DNA of 15,389 bases from an uncultured Clostridium sp. (GTDB taxonomy: Bacteria; Bacillota; Clostridia; Lachnospirales; Lachnospiraceae): the NCBI RefSeq assembly GCF_900547735.1, contig NZ_URHZ01000103.1, forward strand, positions 1 through 15,389. Direction: 5' to 3'. Positions within the stretch are counted from its first letter, which is position 1; each line of letters starts with the position of its first letter. Below the pieces are notes generated by a model. That model made no database searches. It had not been told where the DNA came from and saw only the letters and a program-made list of their open reading frames with translations. The position numbers and the translations under genes were made by a program. This document shows, piece by piece, positions 1 through 7,630 of this stretch.

Positions 1-46
1 ATCCCGAACCCCGACCTAACGGCGGCGTTCTCATTCCTCAATTAAA
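1..46 (-). repeat. REP-like hairpin repeat, left copy
   Basis: This stretch recurs as the reverse complement of 15335-15381. They share a 16-nt block (ATCCCGAACCCCGACC), then TAA here against GTCC there, then a 13-nt block (CGGCGGCGTTCTC), one mismatch, and a final 13-nt block (TTCCTCAATTAAA). The core can fold: GAAC pairs with GTTC, CCG with CGG, then CC with GG around a TAAC loop. Read on the minus strand it lies just after the stop of the ABC permease, the same gene-relative position as the right copy. The location, hairpin and copy number suggest a dispersed REP-like intergenic repeat; the family is not recognised. There is no U-tract, so it is not an ordinary intrinsic terminator. Confidence 0.7.
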
Positions 47-78
47 TCCCTATTTAAATTATCAGAAAACGCGCTCTT

Positions 79-1440
79 TTAATCGTGTTTTATCGCCTCC
101 AGCGCCGGAATTTCCACTGCTTTCGCCGCGGGGTAATAACCGGCCCCCACTCCGATGAAGACAGAGAATAAAACGGCAAACGCGGCCAGCCACCAGGGAA
201 TGACGGACAGGCCTCCGGCCGGACTCATCATATCGCCACCCATATCCGAAAAAACCGATGAAGACGCCTGGCCTGCCGCCAGGTTCATGATAATCGAAAC
301 CCCGTAGCTTAAAATAACGCCGGCCACCCCTCCCGCAAAGCCGATGCAGCCGGCCTCCAGCAGAAAAATTTTCCTGATATCCTTCACAAAACATCCCAGG
401 GACTTCATCACTCCAATCTCTTTGGTCCGCTCGGAAATGGACATGATCATGGTGTTGGTGATGCCGAGGGCGGCGACAAACAGGGACACCGCGCCGATTC
501 CGGCAAACATCATCTGCTTTTGTCTCGCCTCCCGTTCCATCGGTTTTCTGATGCTTTCCATGGAACTGGTCCGAAACCCCAGGGCCTTAATCTGTTTTTC
601 CACCCCGGCCACATCTTTGATGTCTTTTACCTTGACCATGGCGCTTGAATAGCCCTTCTTTCTCTTCACCTTCTTTCCGCTCAGCCTGGCCTGCTGATCC
701 AGCAGATCCTGCAAATCGCCCAGGCTCATGATAAGACCCATGGAAGTTTCCATCCCTTTGCCATAGTCTTCCTTCATTATTCCGGCCGTCTCAAATTTTT
801 TTGTTACCTTTTTATCGTCTTCGCCGCCGTCGGAAAACTCCGCGGTTATTTCCGCCTTCATCGGTTCAAAATAGGGCTCCGGTTTAACCGGCATTCCGCT
901 TGCGTCAAATTCGCCGCCGTACATGTCAATCGTGTTTCTTCCCTCCGGCCGCTTCGTATCCTCAAAATTGTAAGCAAAATCCTGGCCTGCAAAGATTTTT
1001 CCCGGTTTCCACTGCTCAAAACTCCCTTCGGTCAGCTTATATCCCATCGTTTCCGCCTCTTTTAGATCAATGCCGACGATTTCGGCATAGGTGGTGCGGT
1101 ACCGGTTATTTTTGCCCGCATAGAGCGTTACCGTGACATTCTGCGCCGTGAGCTTGGGGGAGACGGCTTCCACCCCCTTTATCTGCTTCATCTTGCCGAT
1201 TGCCTGGGTATTGATTCCGGAACTGTTCGCATTTTTCCCGGTCGGATAGACCGTGATGATGGTCAGGTCTCCCATCTGGGCCAATGCGCTCTCCTGCGCC
1301 TGCTTCATTCCGATTCCGATTGAAATCATAATGACGACGGAGCAGCAGCCTATGATGACTCCCAGCACGGTCAGCATGGTCCTGGCCTTGTGACGGCTCA
1401 GGTTTTGTAAGCAGACCGTAATCAAATCCTTTATTCTCAT
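79..1440 (-). CDS. MacB/FtsX-type ABC transporter permease
   Basis: A 453-residue integral membrane subunit of an ABC exporter. One N-terminal membrane helix (about residues 19-45, after a basic LSRHKARTMLTVLG start typical of MacB permeases) is followed by a large extracellular domain (about 50-305). Three further helices lie near 308-332, 355-385 and 413-437. The segment after helix 2 carries the family signature ISERTKEIGVMKSLG (about 335-349), and the C-terminus has the usual YPAAKAVEIPALEAI. This is the four-helix MacB/LolCE (FtsX-like) layout, which couples ATP hydrolysis to periplasmic or extracellular movements rather than pumping through the bilayer. The start codon overlaps the stop of the upstream CARDB-like gene (ATGA), so translation is probably coupled. 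It is the last gene of the operon, and I see no convincing terminator between it and the window edge. The substrate is unknown. Confidence 0.9.
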   Translation of the reverse strand: MRIKDLITVCLQNLSRHKARTMLTVLGVIIGCCSVVIMISIGIGMKQAQESALAQMGDLTIITVYPTGKNANSSGINTQAIGKMKQIKGVEAVSPKLTAQNVTVTLYAGKNNRYRTTYAEIVGIDLKEAETMGYKLTEGSFEQWKPGKIFAGQDFAYNFEDTKRPEGRNTIDMYGGEFDASGMPVKPEPYFEPMKAEITAEFSDGGEDDKKVTKKFETAGIMKEDYGKGMETSMGLIMSLGDLQDLLDQQARLSGKKVKRKKGYSSAMVKVKDIKDVAGVEKQIKALGFRTSSMESIRKPMEREARQKQMMFAGIGAVSLFVAALGITNTMIMSISERTKEIGVMKSLGCFVKDIRKIFLLEAGCIGFAGGVAGVILSYGVSIIMNLAAGQASSSVFSDMGGDMMSPAGGLSVIPWWLAAFAVLFSVFIGVGAGYYPAAKAVEIPALEAIKHD

Positions 1441-3749
1441 TGCTTTGACTCATCCTCCTCTTCTGCCTCTTCCCCCGGCTCATCACCAAAGAAGTCTTTT
1501 TCCCAATCCTCATCCGTATCCTTTTCCTCCTCTTCTTTTCCCGCTCTCTTCTTCCCGGCTTTCACTGCGGCCGCGATGATGATAAGCAGAGCCGTCCCCG
1601 CCGCTGCCAGAGGAATGAGCGGCAGGCCTTTTCTTCCTTCCGGCTCCTCCGGGAAAGCGTCGGCCGTCTGTTCCTGTGCCTCGGCAACGGTGACGTTTAG
1701 CGGCACTTCCTCTGTTTTCACCTGCATCGCTTCATCCTCATAGGTCACGATGATCTTTCCCTCAAATGCTCCCTGGTTCTGCGGCGTCACCACAAAGTCG
1801 ATGGTTCCGCTCTTCCCCGCCTCAAAATTTCCGAGAGTCAGATCTTTTTCCAGGGCGTTTATGTCTCCCACCAGTTTTGCCTCCACGTTGAAGACCTGGC
1901 CCCTGCCCTTATTGACGTACGGAACAGAAATTGTGGCCTCCTCATTCTGACGGAAATTTTCCGAGTAAACGGGTGTTTTCAGTTCGAAACGGTCCGGCTG
2001 ATAGACCGGGATTGCGATCGTCTCCGTGGATGTCGCCTGTTTTCTCTCCTTGCCGTCCACATATTCGTACTTGAACGTGATGGTGATCTTAGGCGACTGG
2101 AGTTTTGACTGGAACAGCGCCTGCACTTTCACGGCCTGTTTACTCGTCTCTCCGGCTCCCAGCTTCGGTATGTACACGGTGTTGGAGGAAGAATTGATGG
2201 AAATTCCTTCCCCCGTCTCAAGGGATACGACCACATTCTCGGCAGCGGCCTGGCCGCTTGTGTTGGCCATCTCCATTTCCAGATCAAAGACCTGGCCGGC
2301 GGTGACTTTTTCACCGTACGAATAATTACGGATTATGATATTCGGGGTGGGGATATTCATTTTCCCGCCCTTTCCTTCCGTTGGTATCACGAGCTTTTCG
2401 GAAACGCTGCCCTGCGTGGCTCCCTTATCTGAATCATAATCAAACTTAAGGGTCAGGCCCAGCAGTTGGGAAGCGGCTCCGTTTAACTCGCTTCCCGCCT
2501 GGAGACGCACCGGAACCTCAATCGCCGCCCCCGCCTTCAATTCCCCGAGCTGTTTAGTATCGGTCGTATCCAACAGAAAAATCTGGTCATTCGGTTCCAT
2601 GACTGCGGAGAGATTGCGGATGTCCTTATCTTTGCTGGTGTTCTCAAGTCTTATCACCACATTGAACGCCTCCCCGGCTTTTACGGGGCCCGCCGCCCCA
2701 ATGCGGCTGATCCCGATCACCGGCTGGCCGGATATCCCGCCGCGGACCGGTATCTGTACTTTCTGTGACAGCGAACCGTTCGTCAGGTTGCCCCCTGAGT
2801 AATAATTGTATTTCATCTCCACGTCGAGCGACTGTGACGGGCCCGGAAGTTCCTGTCCCGCCGTCATCTTCACGGTGATTTTTTTCTTTTGCTTCGTCCC
2901 GATGTAATTGACTATCTGGGAGCTTGTGTCGTCCGTAATAAAAAGAGAATTGCCCGGCGTCACGCTGACCACCAGATCCTGGATGTCGGAATCTCCGCTG
3001 GTGTTTTCAAGCTCCAATTCCAGTGAAAACGGTTCTCCCGGACCGATGGAGGTCTGCGGGCTGATCCGCTTTACCCGGATAACCGGCTGCCCCGTCGTCT
3101 CGGAGTCGTCGCTGCCGCCCTCATATTCCTCGCACTCGCTGATCTCGGCCTCCACCGTCTCCGATGGAATGCCCGACTTTTTATAATTCACCTTCAGACG
3201 GAGTGTATTTCCCTTTCCCGAATAGGTGGTTTTCGGGATGGTCACCGTGAATTCCAGCGGTTCGTCGCGCTCCGAGGTAACTTTTACCTTCGCCGCTCCG
3301 GCATTTCTGAAACTGTCGGACAGTTTGGAGACGGAAACTCCCGATTTTCCCACATCCTCCGTCTTAAGTCCGTCCGATCTGACGGAGACAACCAGTTTGA
3401 CCTGCTTTCCCTTTCTGATATTGCTCACCGGCGTCTTATTGCTCCCGGCCGTGTATACCTCGTATCCGTCCACCGTCAAATTGCCGGATTCCTCACCGCC
3501 CTCACTTCCCGAGGGTCCTTTCTCCTTGCCGCCCTGCGCCGTACTTCCCGCTGATGCACTCCCCGCTGCCGTACTTCCTCCCGACGTACTTCCTACTGCC
3601 GTACTTCCCGCGTCCATACTTCCTGCCGCTGCCTCTGCCGCCGCGGGAGCAGATAATTCCTCCGCCCTCACCGGGCCGCAGGTCCCGAATGCTATCATAA
3701 GGCTTAGAATCCATGTTGCCGTCCGTTTTGCCGCTAATTTACCCTTCAT
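1437..3749 (-). CDS. Secreted, membrane-anchored CARDB-like repeat protein of the ABC operon
   Basis: A 770-residue protein with a signal peptide (basic start, hydrophobic 11-22, likely cleavage near VRAEE). A low-complexity Gly/Ser/Thr/Ala region (41-74) follows, then several beta-sandwich-like modules, then one membrane helix (708-729) and a very acidic cytoplasmic tail. Modules beginning near residues 222, 343 and 470 share the pattern V-I-x-I-x-R...G-x-x-F-x-L-x-L-x-L-x-N-T-S, typical of CARDB/COG1361 adhesion-like repeats. A fourth, more divergent module covers about 590-690. It sits between the ATPase (2-nt gap) and the permease (4-nt overlap), so it is almost surely part of that transporter. 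It occupies the place a MacA-type adaptor has in Gram-negative systems but has no coiled-coil hairpin or lipoyl domain. An extracellular substrate-binding or wall-spanning role is inference. Confidence 0.8.
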   Translation of the reverse strand: MKGKLAAKRTATWILSLMIAFGTCGPVRAEELSAPAAAEAAAGSMDAGSTAVGSTSGGSTAAGSASAGSTAQGGKEKGPSGSEGGEESGNLTVDGYEVYTAGSNKTPVSNIRKGKQVKLVVSVRSDGLKTEDVGKSGVSVSKLSDSFRNAGAAKVKVTSERDEPLEFTVTIPKTTYSGKGNTLRLKVNYKKSGIPSETVEAEISECEEYEGGSDDSETTGQPVIRVKRISPQTSIGPGEPFSLELELENTSGDSDIQDLVVSVTPGNSLFITDDTSSQIVNYIGTKQKKKITVKMTAGQELPGPSQSLDVEMKYNYYSGGNLTNGSLSQKVQIPVRGGISGQPVIGISRIGAAGPVKAGEAFNVVIRLENTSKDKDIRNLSAVMEPNDQIFLLDTTDTKQLGELKAGAAIEVPVRLQAGSELNGAASQLLGLTLKFDYDSDKGATQGSVSEKLVIPTEGKGGKMNIPTPNIIIRNYSYGEKVTAGQVFDLEMEMANTSGQAAAENVVVSLETGEGISINSSSNTVYIPKLGAGETSKQAVKVQALFQSKLQSPKITITFKYEYVDGKERKQATSTETIAIPVYQPDRFELKTPVYSENFRQNEEATISVPYVNKGRGQVFNVEAKLVGDINALEKDLTLGNFEAGKSGTIDFVVTPQNQGAFEGKIIVTYEDEAMQVKTEEVPLNVTVAEAQEQTADAFPEEPEGRKGLPLIPLAAAGTALLIIIAAAVKAGKKRAGKEEEEKDTDEDWEKDFFGDEPGEEAEEEDESKQ
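3538..3627 (-). repeat. Six imperfect 15-bp tandem repeats inside the CARDB-like gene
   Basis: Six consecutive 15-bp units resembling GCCGTACTTCCYGCT on the plus strand encode a Gly-Ser-Thr-Ala pentapeptide repeat (residues about 41-71) just after the signal peptide. In-frame units can be gained or lost without a frameshift. The region is probably a flexible linker whose length may vary between strains. Confidence 0.8.
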
Positions 3750-3751
3750 CT

Positions 3752-4450
3752 CTATCTTTTCCTTTCATCTCCGATTATATTTCCGTCTACCAGTGTCACA
3801 ATCCGGTCTGCATACCGCGACATGCCCGGATCGTGGGTAACCAGTATAATGGTCTGCTCATATTTTCTGGCAAATCCCGTTATCATCTTCATAATATCCG
3901 CCGTTGTCCTTGAATCCAGGTTTCCCGTCGGTTCATCGGCAAAAACAACCTGGGGCCTTGTCACAAAAGCCCTGGCGATTCCGGCCCTCTGCTGCTGTCC
4001 TCCCGACATCTGTCCGGGATAGTGATGCAGCCTGTGGGAAAGGCCGACCTTCCTCAAGAGTCCTTCCGCTATTTTTTCCCTCTTATCTTTCTCCATCCCC
4101 CGGAACATCAGGGGCATGGCCGTATTCTCAATAGCCGTCATGGAAGGGAGAAGGTTATAGGACTGAAAGATAAACCCGATGTACTTCTGTCTGAAGGCTG
4201 CAAGTTCCTCCTCGCTCATCCTGGACACACAGTGCCCCTGGATCAGGACCTCTCCTCTGGTCGGTTTCTCCATTCCCGCCAACTGGTTCAGCAGCGTGCT
4301 CTTTCCCGAACCCGAGGTGCCGAAGATACAGCAGATTTCTCCTTTATAGATGGTCAGATTAATTCTGTTTAAGGCTACCACTTCCTCGTCACCCATTCTG
4401 TATACTTTTCTGACATTTTTTACCTGTATTGCCGGTTCTCTTCTCTCCAT
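3752..4450 (-). CDS. ABC transporter ATP-binding protein, MacB/LolD class
   Basis: A 232-residue nucleotide-binding subunit that powers the permease encoded two genes downstream. Visible motifs in order are Walker A GTSGSGKST (44-52), Q-loop FQSYNLLP (Q96), signature MSGGQQQR (148-155), Walker B VVFADEPT (168-175) with D-loop GNLDS, and H-loop H206 in VTHDP. The GNLDS tail and length place it in the MacB/LolD/FtsE subfamily. The start was set at 4450 because GGGAGG lies 6 nt upstream. The longer reading frame to 4510 has no ribosome site and would run back to the edge of the -10 box of the likely promoter (4501-4506). First gene of the three-gene operon. Confidence 0.93.
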   Translation of the reverse strand: MERREPAIQVKNVRKVYRMGDEEVVALNRINLTIYKGEICCIFGTSGSGKSTLLNQLAGMEKPTRGEVLIQGHCVSRMSEEELAAFRQKYIGFIFQSYNLLPSMTAIENTAMPLMFRGMEKDKREKIAEGLLRKVGLSHRLHHYPGQMSGGQQQRAGIARAFVTRPQVVFADEPTGNLDSRTTADIMKMITGFARKYEQTIILVTHDPGMSRYADRIVTLVDGNIIGDERKR

Positions 4451-4500
4451 TATTTTCCTCCCGTTGTTATAGCGGAATCTTACAGGATAAAAACTCAAAA

Positions 4501-4533
4501 AATATATCATGTAAATCTGAAGAAATCTTAAGA
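4501..4533 (-). promoter_or_regulatory. ABC operon promoter with a 10-bp direct repeat
   Basis: Reading the minus strand, TCTTAAGATT is followed immediately by TCTTCAGATT (9 of 10 identical), then 7 nt, then a -10-like TATATT at 4506-4501. No good sigma-A -35 hexamer is present at the right distance. A direct repeat replacing the -35 is the usual design of promoters activated by OmpR-family regulators. The ABC start codon follows about 50 nt later. Confidence 0.5.
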
Positions 4534-4588
4534 CGTTCCCGTAAAACGACGCAAAGCACGCTTCATGAACTTTTCATTGCCGCTCAGC

Positions 4589-4638
4589 AAAAAAGAGGAA
4601 GCGGCCGCCTGCCGATGCAGACTGCCGCTTCCTCTTTT
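4589..4638 (-). terminator. Intrinsic terminator of the sigma/anti-sigma operon
   Basis: A perfect 15-bp stem (AAAAGAGGAAGCGGC at 4591-4605 with its complement at 4624-4638) encloses an 18-nt loop. On the minus strand it is followed by a run of six T, 8 nt after the anti-sigma stop codon. It separates this operon from the ABC operon. Confidence 0.9.
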
Positions 4639-4646
4639 CACTTTAA

Positions 4647-5567
4647 TCACTCTCTTGCAACCTCAAACTCCTGCGCTCCGAACGCTCCCGGCGCTATCTC
4701 ATATTTATCGAATACAATCACCGGATTGCCGCTCCGGCCGATATAAAACTTCGTCGTTGCATCGACCGTACTGAATCCGTCTATCCCGCCGCTTCCGTCC
4801 CAGTATACGAGATCCCGGTTTTGGGCCATGCGCTCTTTCATCTGTGTTCGAATGCTCTCATTGGCCCTGTTCACGTAATCCTGGCCCAGTAAATCCTCCA
4901 GCGTAATCTTTTTCCCGTTCTTCAAATCCAGATTATAGTAATAGCGGATTCCGTATGCGGAGGTCCAGTTTTCATTCGCCGTCACTTCCAGAGAGAGGAT
5001 ATCCTCCGTCTCATATTTCACTTCATAACCGGCGTCCACCTTAATTCCTTTTTCTGCGAATTCCGCTTCGGTGCCTCCCGTAGCCATGAAAGCCTCTTTG
5101 TACTCTGCAATCCTCTTTTCCGCGCCGGCCTTATATTCTTCCATAATCTTTTCAATTTCACGGTTCACATCGGCGGCAAGACGGCCGGAGGTCTCATTGC
5201 CCGATTCTTCCTGAATCTCCGGTATTTCCACATGAATCTCCTTTTCCCCATCAGCCGTGTCATAATTTCTGAATGTCAGAACCCTGGAGACGGCGCCGAT
5301 AATAGGAAGCTGCTTTGCCGTAGCGGCAAACGCCTCGCTCGTGTTCAGTCCTGTGATAAAACACACCATCAGGGCTGCGGCCGCAGCGGCTGCGGTCCTT
5401 CCATAATGCTTTCTTCTCCTCATAGGAACCACCTTTCTTTCACCCTGTCTACCCGTCCCCTGCTCCAGAGCCGCTTGTACAGCCTGGTCAAGTTCTTCGG
5501 GAATTTCCATCGACTCATAGATTTTCTTCGTTTTTCCTATATCCTGTTCCAGTTTTCTCCGCCTCAT
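4647..5567 (-). CDS. RsiV-like anti-sigma factor (DUF3298 family)
   Basis: A 306-residue single-pass membrane protein predicted to hold the adjacent ECF sigma factor inactive. The cytoplasmic N-terminus contains IPEELDQAVQAALEQG, the sigma-binding style of RsiV. A membrane helix follows (about 55-75), with an AFA signal-peptidase-like site (79-81) and the conserved LPIIGAVSRVLTF. The extracellular part (100-306) has DUF4163/DUF3298 features, including GIRYYYNLDLKNGKKITLEDLL and the ending VIVFDKYEIAPGAFG. In Bacillus subtilis and Clostridioides difficile, RsiV binds lysozyme and is then cut by signal peptidase and a site-2 protease. That this protein senses lysozyme is inference from the family. 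AAGGAGG lies 7 nt before the start, inside the sigma gene, and the two genes share ATGA. Confidence 0.85.
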   Translation of the reverse strand: MRRRKLEQDIGKTKKIYESMEIPEELDQAVQAALEQGTGRQGERKVVPMRRRKHYGRTAAAAAAALMVCFITGLNTSEAFAATAKQLPIIGAVSRVLTFRNYDTADGEKEIHVEIPEIQEESGNETSGRLAADVNREIEKIMEEYKAGAEKRIAEYKEAFMATGGTEAEFAEKGIKVDAGYEVKYETEDILSLEVTANENWTSAYGIRYYYNLDLKNGKKITLEDLLGQDYVNRANESIRTQMKERMAQNRDLVYWDGSGGIDGFSTVDATTKFYIGRSGNPVIVFDKYEIAPGAFGAQEFEVARE

Positions 5568-6058
5568 CTGATTTCCTCCTTCAGCTTCTTTTCAAGACGC
5601 CTGAGCCCCGAATACAGACGGTATTTTACCGCGCCCAGCCCGCTCCCCGTCGCCCGGCTGATCTCTTCCAGGGAAAAATCCTCATAGAATCTTAAAATAA
5701 TCACCGTTTTTATTTTCTCCGGCAGCTCCTGTATCCGGCGGTACATATCCCAGTCATACGGTTCCAGCTCCGGTTCACTCTCCTGCATCCTGTACACCTG
5801 TTCCGGTTCGAAGGCGACTTCCCTTCTCCCTTTTCTCATATATCCGTAGCATTCGTTGAGCAGCACCCTGAAAAACCATGTCTTCATATACTCCGGATTC
5901 CTGATGGATGTATAATTTTCCAGCGCTTTTACAACGGCATTCTGGAGAATATCCATCGCATCTTCCCTGTCCCCCGTCTGGCTGACGGCAAAACGGTAAA
6001 GCCTCTCCTGATTTTCCGTGATATATGTAACAAGCTCCCTGCGTACATCATCGCTCAT
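5564..6058 (-). CDS. ECF RNA polymerase sigma factor, SigV-like
   Basis: A 164-residue group 4 sigma factor. Region 2 spans about 14-78 (DREDAMDILQNAVVKALEN, then KTWFFRVLLNECYGYMRK), and region 4 about 103-160 (ELPEKIKTVIILRFYEDFSLEEISRATG and an HTH ending in GAVKYRLYSGLRRLEKKL). There is no region 1 or 3, as expected for ECF sigma factors. The start was set at the ATG at 6058, 6 nt after AGAGAGGTG. A GTG three codons earlier overlaps that ribosome site and is less likely. The gene ends by overlapping the RsiV-like anti-sigma gene by 4 nt. I looked for an autoregulatory ECF promoter (GAAC-type -35 with CGTC-type -10) upstream and did not find a clear one. Confidence 0.92.
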   Translation of the reverse strand: MSDDVRRELVTYITENQERLYRFAVSQTGDREDAMDILQNAVVKALENYTSIRNPEYMKTWFFRVLLNECYGYMRKGRREVAFEPEQVYRMQESEPELEPYDWDMYRRIQELPEKIKTVIILRFYEDFSLEEISRATGSGLGAVKYRLYSGLRRLEKKLKEEIR

Positions 6059-6137
6059 GTTTATCACCTCTCTTAGTTTCTTACTTTTCTTTCCTGTTAT
6101 TTAGATGAACGGTGTTCTTCAAAAGTCTGAAAAACAG

Positions 6138-6189
6138 AAAAAAATCAGAATTTCCGATCTGTGGTAACCGCCGATCAAAAATCCTGATT
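6138..6189 (-). terminator. Intrinsic terminator of the diguanylate cyclase gene
   Basis: A 17-bp stem with three G-U wobbles when read as minus-strand RNA (arms 6189-6173 and 6159-6143) has a 13-nt loop and is followed by seven T (6144-6138). It starts 16 nt after the cyclase stop and isolates that gene from the sigma operon downstream. Confidence 0.88.
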
Positions 6190-6205
6190 AGAATAATAAA
6201 TTTTT

Positions 6206-7495
6206 CTATTTCCCGTCCTGCCCGCCGCAGACAACGGTCTGGTTTCTTCCGCTGCTTTTCCCCGAATACAGCCTGGCATCGGCCAGCCGTATCAGCTCCT
6301 TCACATCCCCTGCTTCTCCGCAGTCCGCAATTCCAAACGTCATAGTGATCCTTATTTTTTCCCCGTGCCAGTCCAGCTCGCTTCCGTTTATAACGGCTCT
6401 CAGCTTTTCGACACACGCAAAAGTCCGTTTTCTGTCCAGCTCCTCGTATACCATAAGAAATTCTTCGCCGCCCCAGCGGAATGCAAAGCCGATATGTTCC
6501 ATATGAACCGAGATCGCATGTGCGACCATCTTCAGCACCTCATCCCCCGCCTGGTGGCCGTAAGTGTCGTTGATCCGTTTAAAATAATCGATATCTCCCA
6601 TGACGGCCGAGAACATCCCGTTCTCACGCCCCGCCTTTTCCGCAAGACTGTTCAGAACCACGTCGCAGCTTCTCCTGTTGTAGAGACCGGTCAGCGCGTC
6701 CTTCCCCGCCACGGATTCAATGGAATCCCGCAGAATAACGGCAAAGCGGCTCATCTCCCCAAGCTCATCGGACCGCTCCAGGATTTCCGGTTCCAGGCCG
6801 GCCGTTAGGTCTCCCTTTGCCACAGCCCCCAGAAACATCTCCGTCTTTTTCAGCAGATCGATCACCTTCCTGCTGTAGAAGTAGGAGACTCCGATTGCAA
6901 TGGCAATCATCCCGAGCGCCGATACGCAGACCATGAAAATATTGGTGTCAATCCGCTTCATCACCTCATTGCGCGGTTTCCCGACAAACATCATCCCCAC
7001 TGTGGAATGATCGGAATTGCGGATCGGCTGGTAGTAACCAAAATACGGCGTTCCGTTTACAAGCACATGATCGGAAAAATAAGTTTCTCCCCTTCCCAGC
7101 ACCTTGTCCGTAACTGCCTTCTCCGCCGCGGTCCCAACCGCTCTGGCGCCGTCACTGCCCACAATCGTGGTCAGATACCGCTCTTTCCCGTAAAACAGCG
7201 TGGCATCCACGCCCGCCGTCTCTTTCAGGTCATCCACCAGCTCATCGCGGCCCTCCAGGCTCCTTCCGCCCTTTAACAGAACCGTTCCCGATTTTTCAAA
7301 ATCTCCGGGGTACAATACTTCAAAAGTCCGGTAGGAAAAAGTTCCAAGGACTCCCAGACTGTACCTCACTTCCTCACGCAGGCTGCTGTATATTATCTTT
7401 GACGTTATTAACATGACAATCAAGCCGAATGTCAGCAGCGGCACCGCCGATAATAACATCAGGCTTGTTGTCAGTTTTCCTCTTTTCGCTCTCAT
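6206..7495 (-). CDS. Membrane-bound diguanylate cyclase with extracellular Cache-like sensor
   Basis: A 429-residue protein that should make c-di-GMP from two GTP. A membrane helix (10-31) is followed by an extracellular single-Cache-like domain (about 35-180, containing the typical ...LVNGTPYFGYYQPIRNSD... and ...VGMMFVGKPRNEV segments). A second helix (186-206), a HAMP-like linker (207-255) and a GGDEF domain (262-425) come next. The active site is intact: GGEEF at 342-346, metal ligand D301 in MGDIDYFK, and N309/D310 in the RINDTYGH motif. The inhibitory I-site RxxD expected five residues before GGEEF reads EHIG, so product inhibition through that site is unlikely. The ribosome site (CAGGG) is weak. 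It is a single-gene unit between its own promoters and terminator. The ligand is unknown. Confidence 0.9.
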   Translation of the reverse strand: MRAKRGKLTTSLMLLSAVPLLTFGLIVMLITSKIIYSSLREEVRYSLGVLGTFSYRTFEVLYPGDFEKSGTVLLKGGRSLEGRDELVDDLKETAGVDATLFYGKERYLTTIVGSDGARAVGTAAEKAVTDKVLGRGETYFSDHVLVNGTPYFGYYQPIRNSDHSTVGMMFVGKPRNEVMKRIDTNIFMVCVSALGMIAIAIGVSYFYSRKVIDLLKKTEMFLGAVAKGDLTAGLEPEILERSDELGEMSRFAVILRDSIESVAGKDALTGLYNRRSCDVVLNSLAEKAGRENGMFSAVMGDIDYFKRINDTYGHQAGDEVLKMVAHAISVHMEHIGFAFRWGGEEFLMVYEELDRKRTFACVEKLRAVINGSELDWHGEKIRITMTFGIADCGEAGDVKELIRLADARLYSGKSSGRNQTVVCGGQDGK

Positions 7496-7513
7496 GATTG
7501 ACCCTGTCCCGGT

Positions 7514-7542
7514 AATTTATTGACTTTACATCTTTTTGTCAA
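7514..7542 (-). promoter_or_regulatory. Proximal sigma-A promoter of the diguanylate cyclase
   Basis: A perfect -35 TTGACA (7542-7537) with a 17-nt spacer and -10 TAAATT (7519-7514) on the minus strand lies about 18 nt before the start codon. The predicted leader is only about 10-12 nt. Confidence 0.65.
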
Positions 7543-7572
7543 TGTTTTTTCTTTTTTTGTTATTCTTTTACC

Positions 7573-7601
7573 ATTATACTAAATAACGCGGTCCCCTGCA
7601 A
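7573..7601 (-). promoter_or_regulatory. Distal sigma-A promoter of the diguanylate cyclase
   Basis: A -35 TTGCAG (7601-7596) with a 17-nt spacer and a consensus -10 TATAAT (7578-7573) lies about 60 nt upstream of the proximal promoter. The two would give transcripts with leaders of about 12 and 70 nt. Confidence 0.6.
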
Positions 7602-7630
7602 ACGGTATCCTCATGATTTGAAAATTTTCC

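Noticed and set aside
3226..3840. Plus-strand frame of 204 codons rich in Ser/Pro/Leu
   Set aside because: Antisense to the CARDB-like gene; its repeats are the complement of the GST linker.
6085..6115. GAAC-ACC-GTTC palindrome upstream of the sigma factor, considered as an operator or ECF promoter
   Set aside because: The arms are only 4 nt and no CGTC-like -10 lies at the proper distance.
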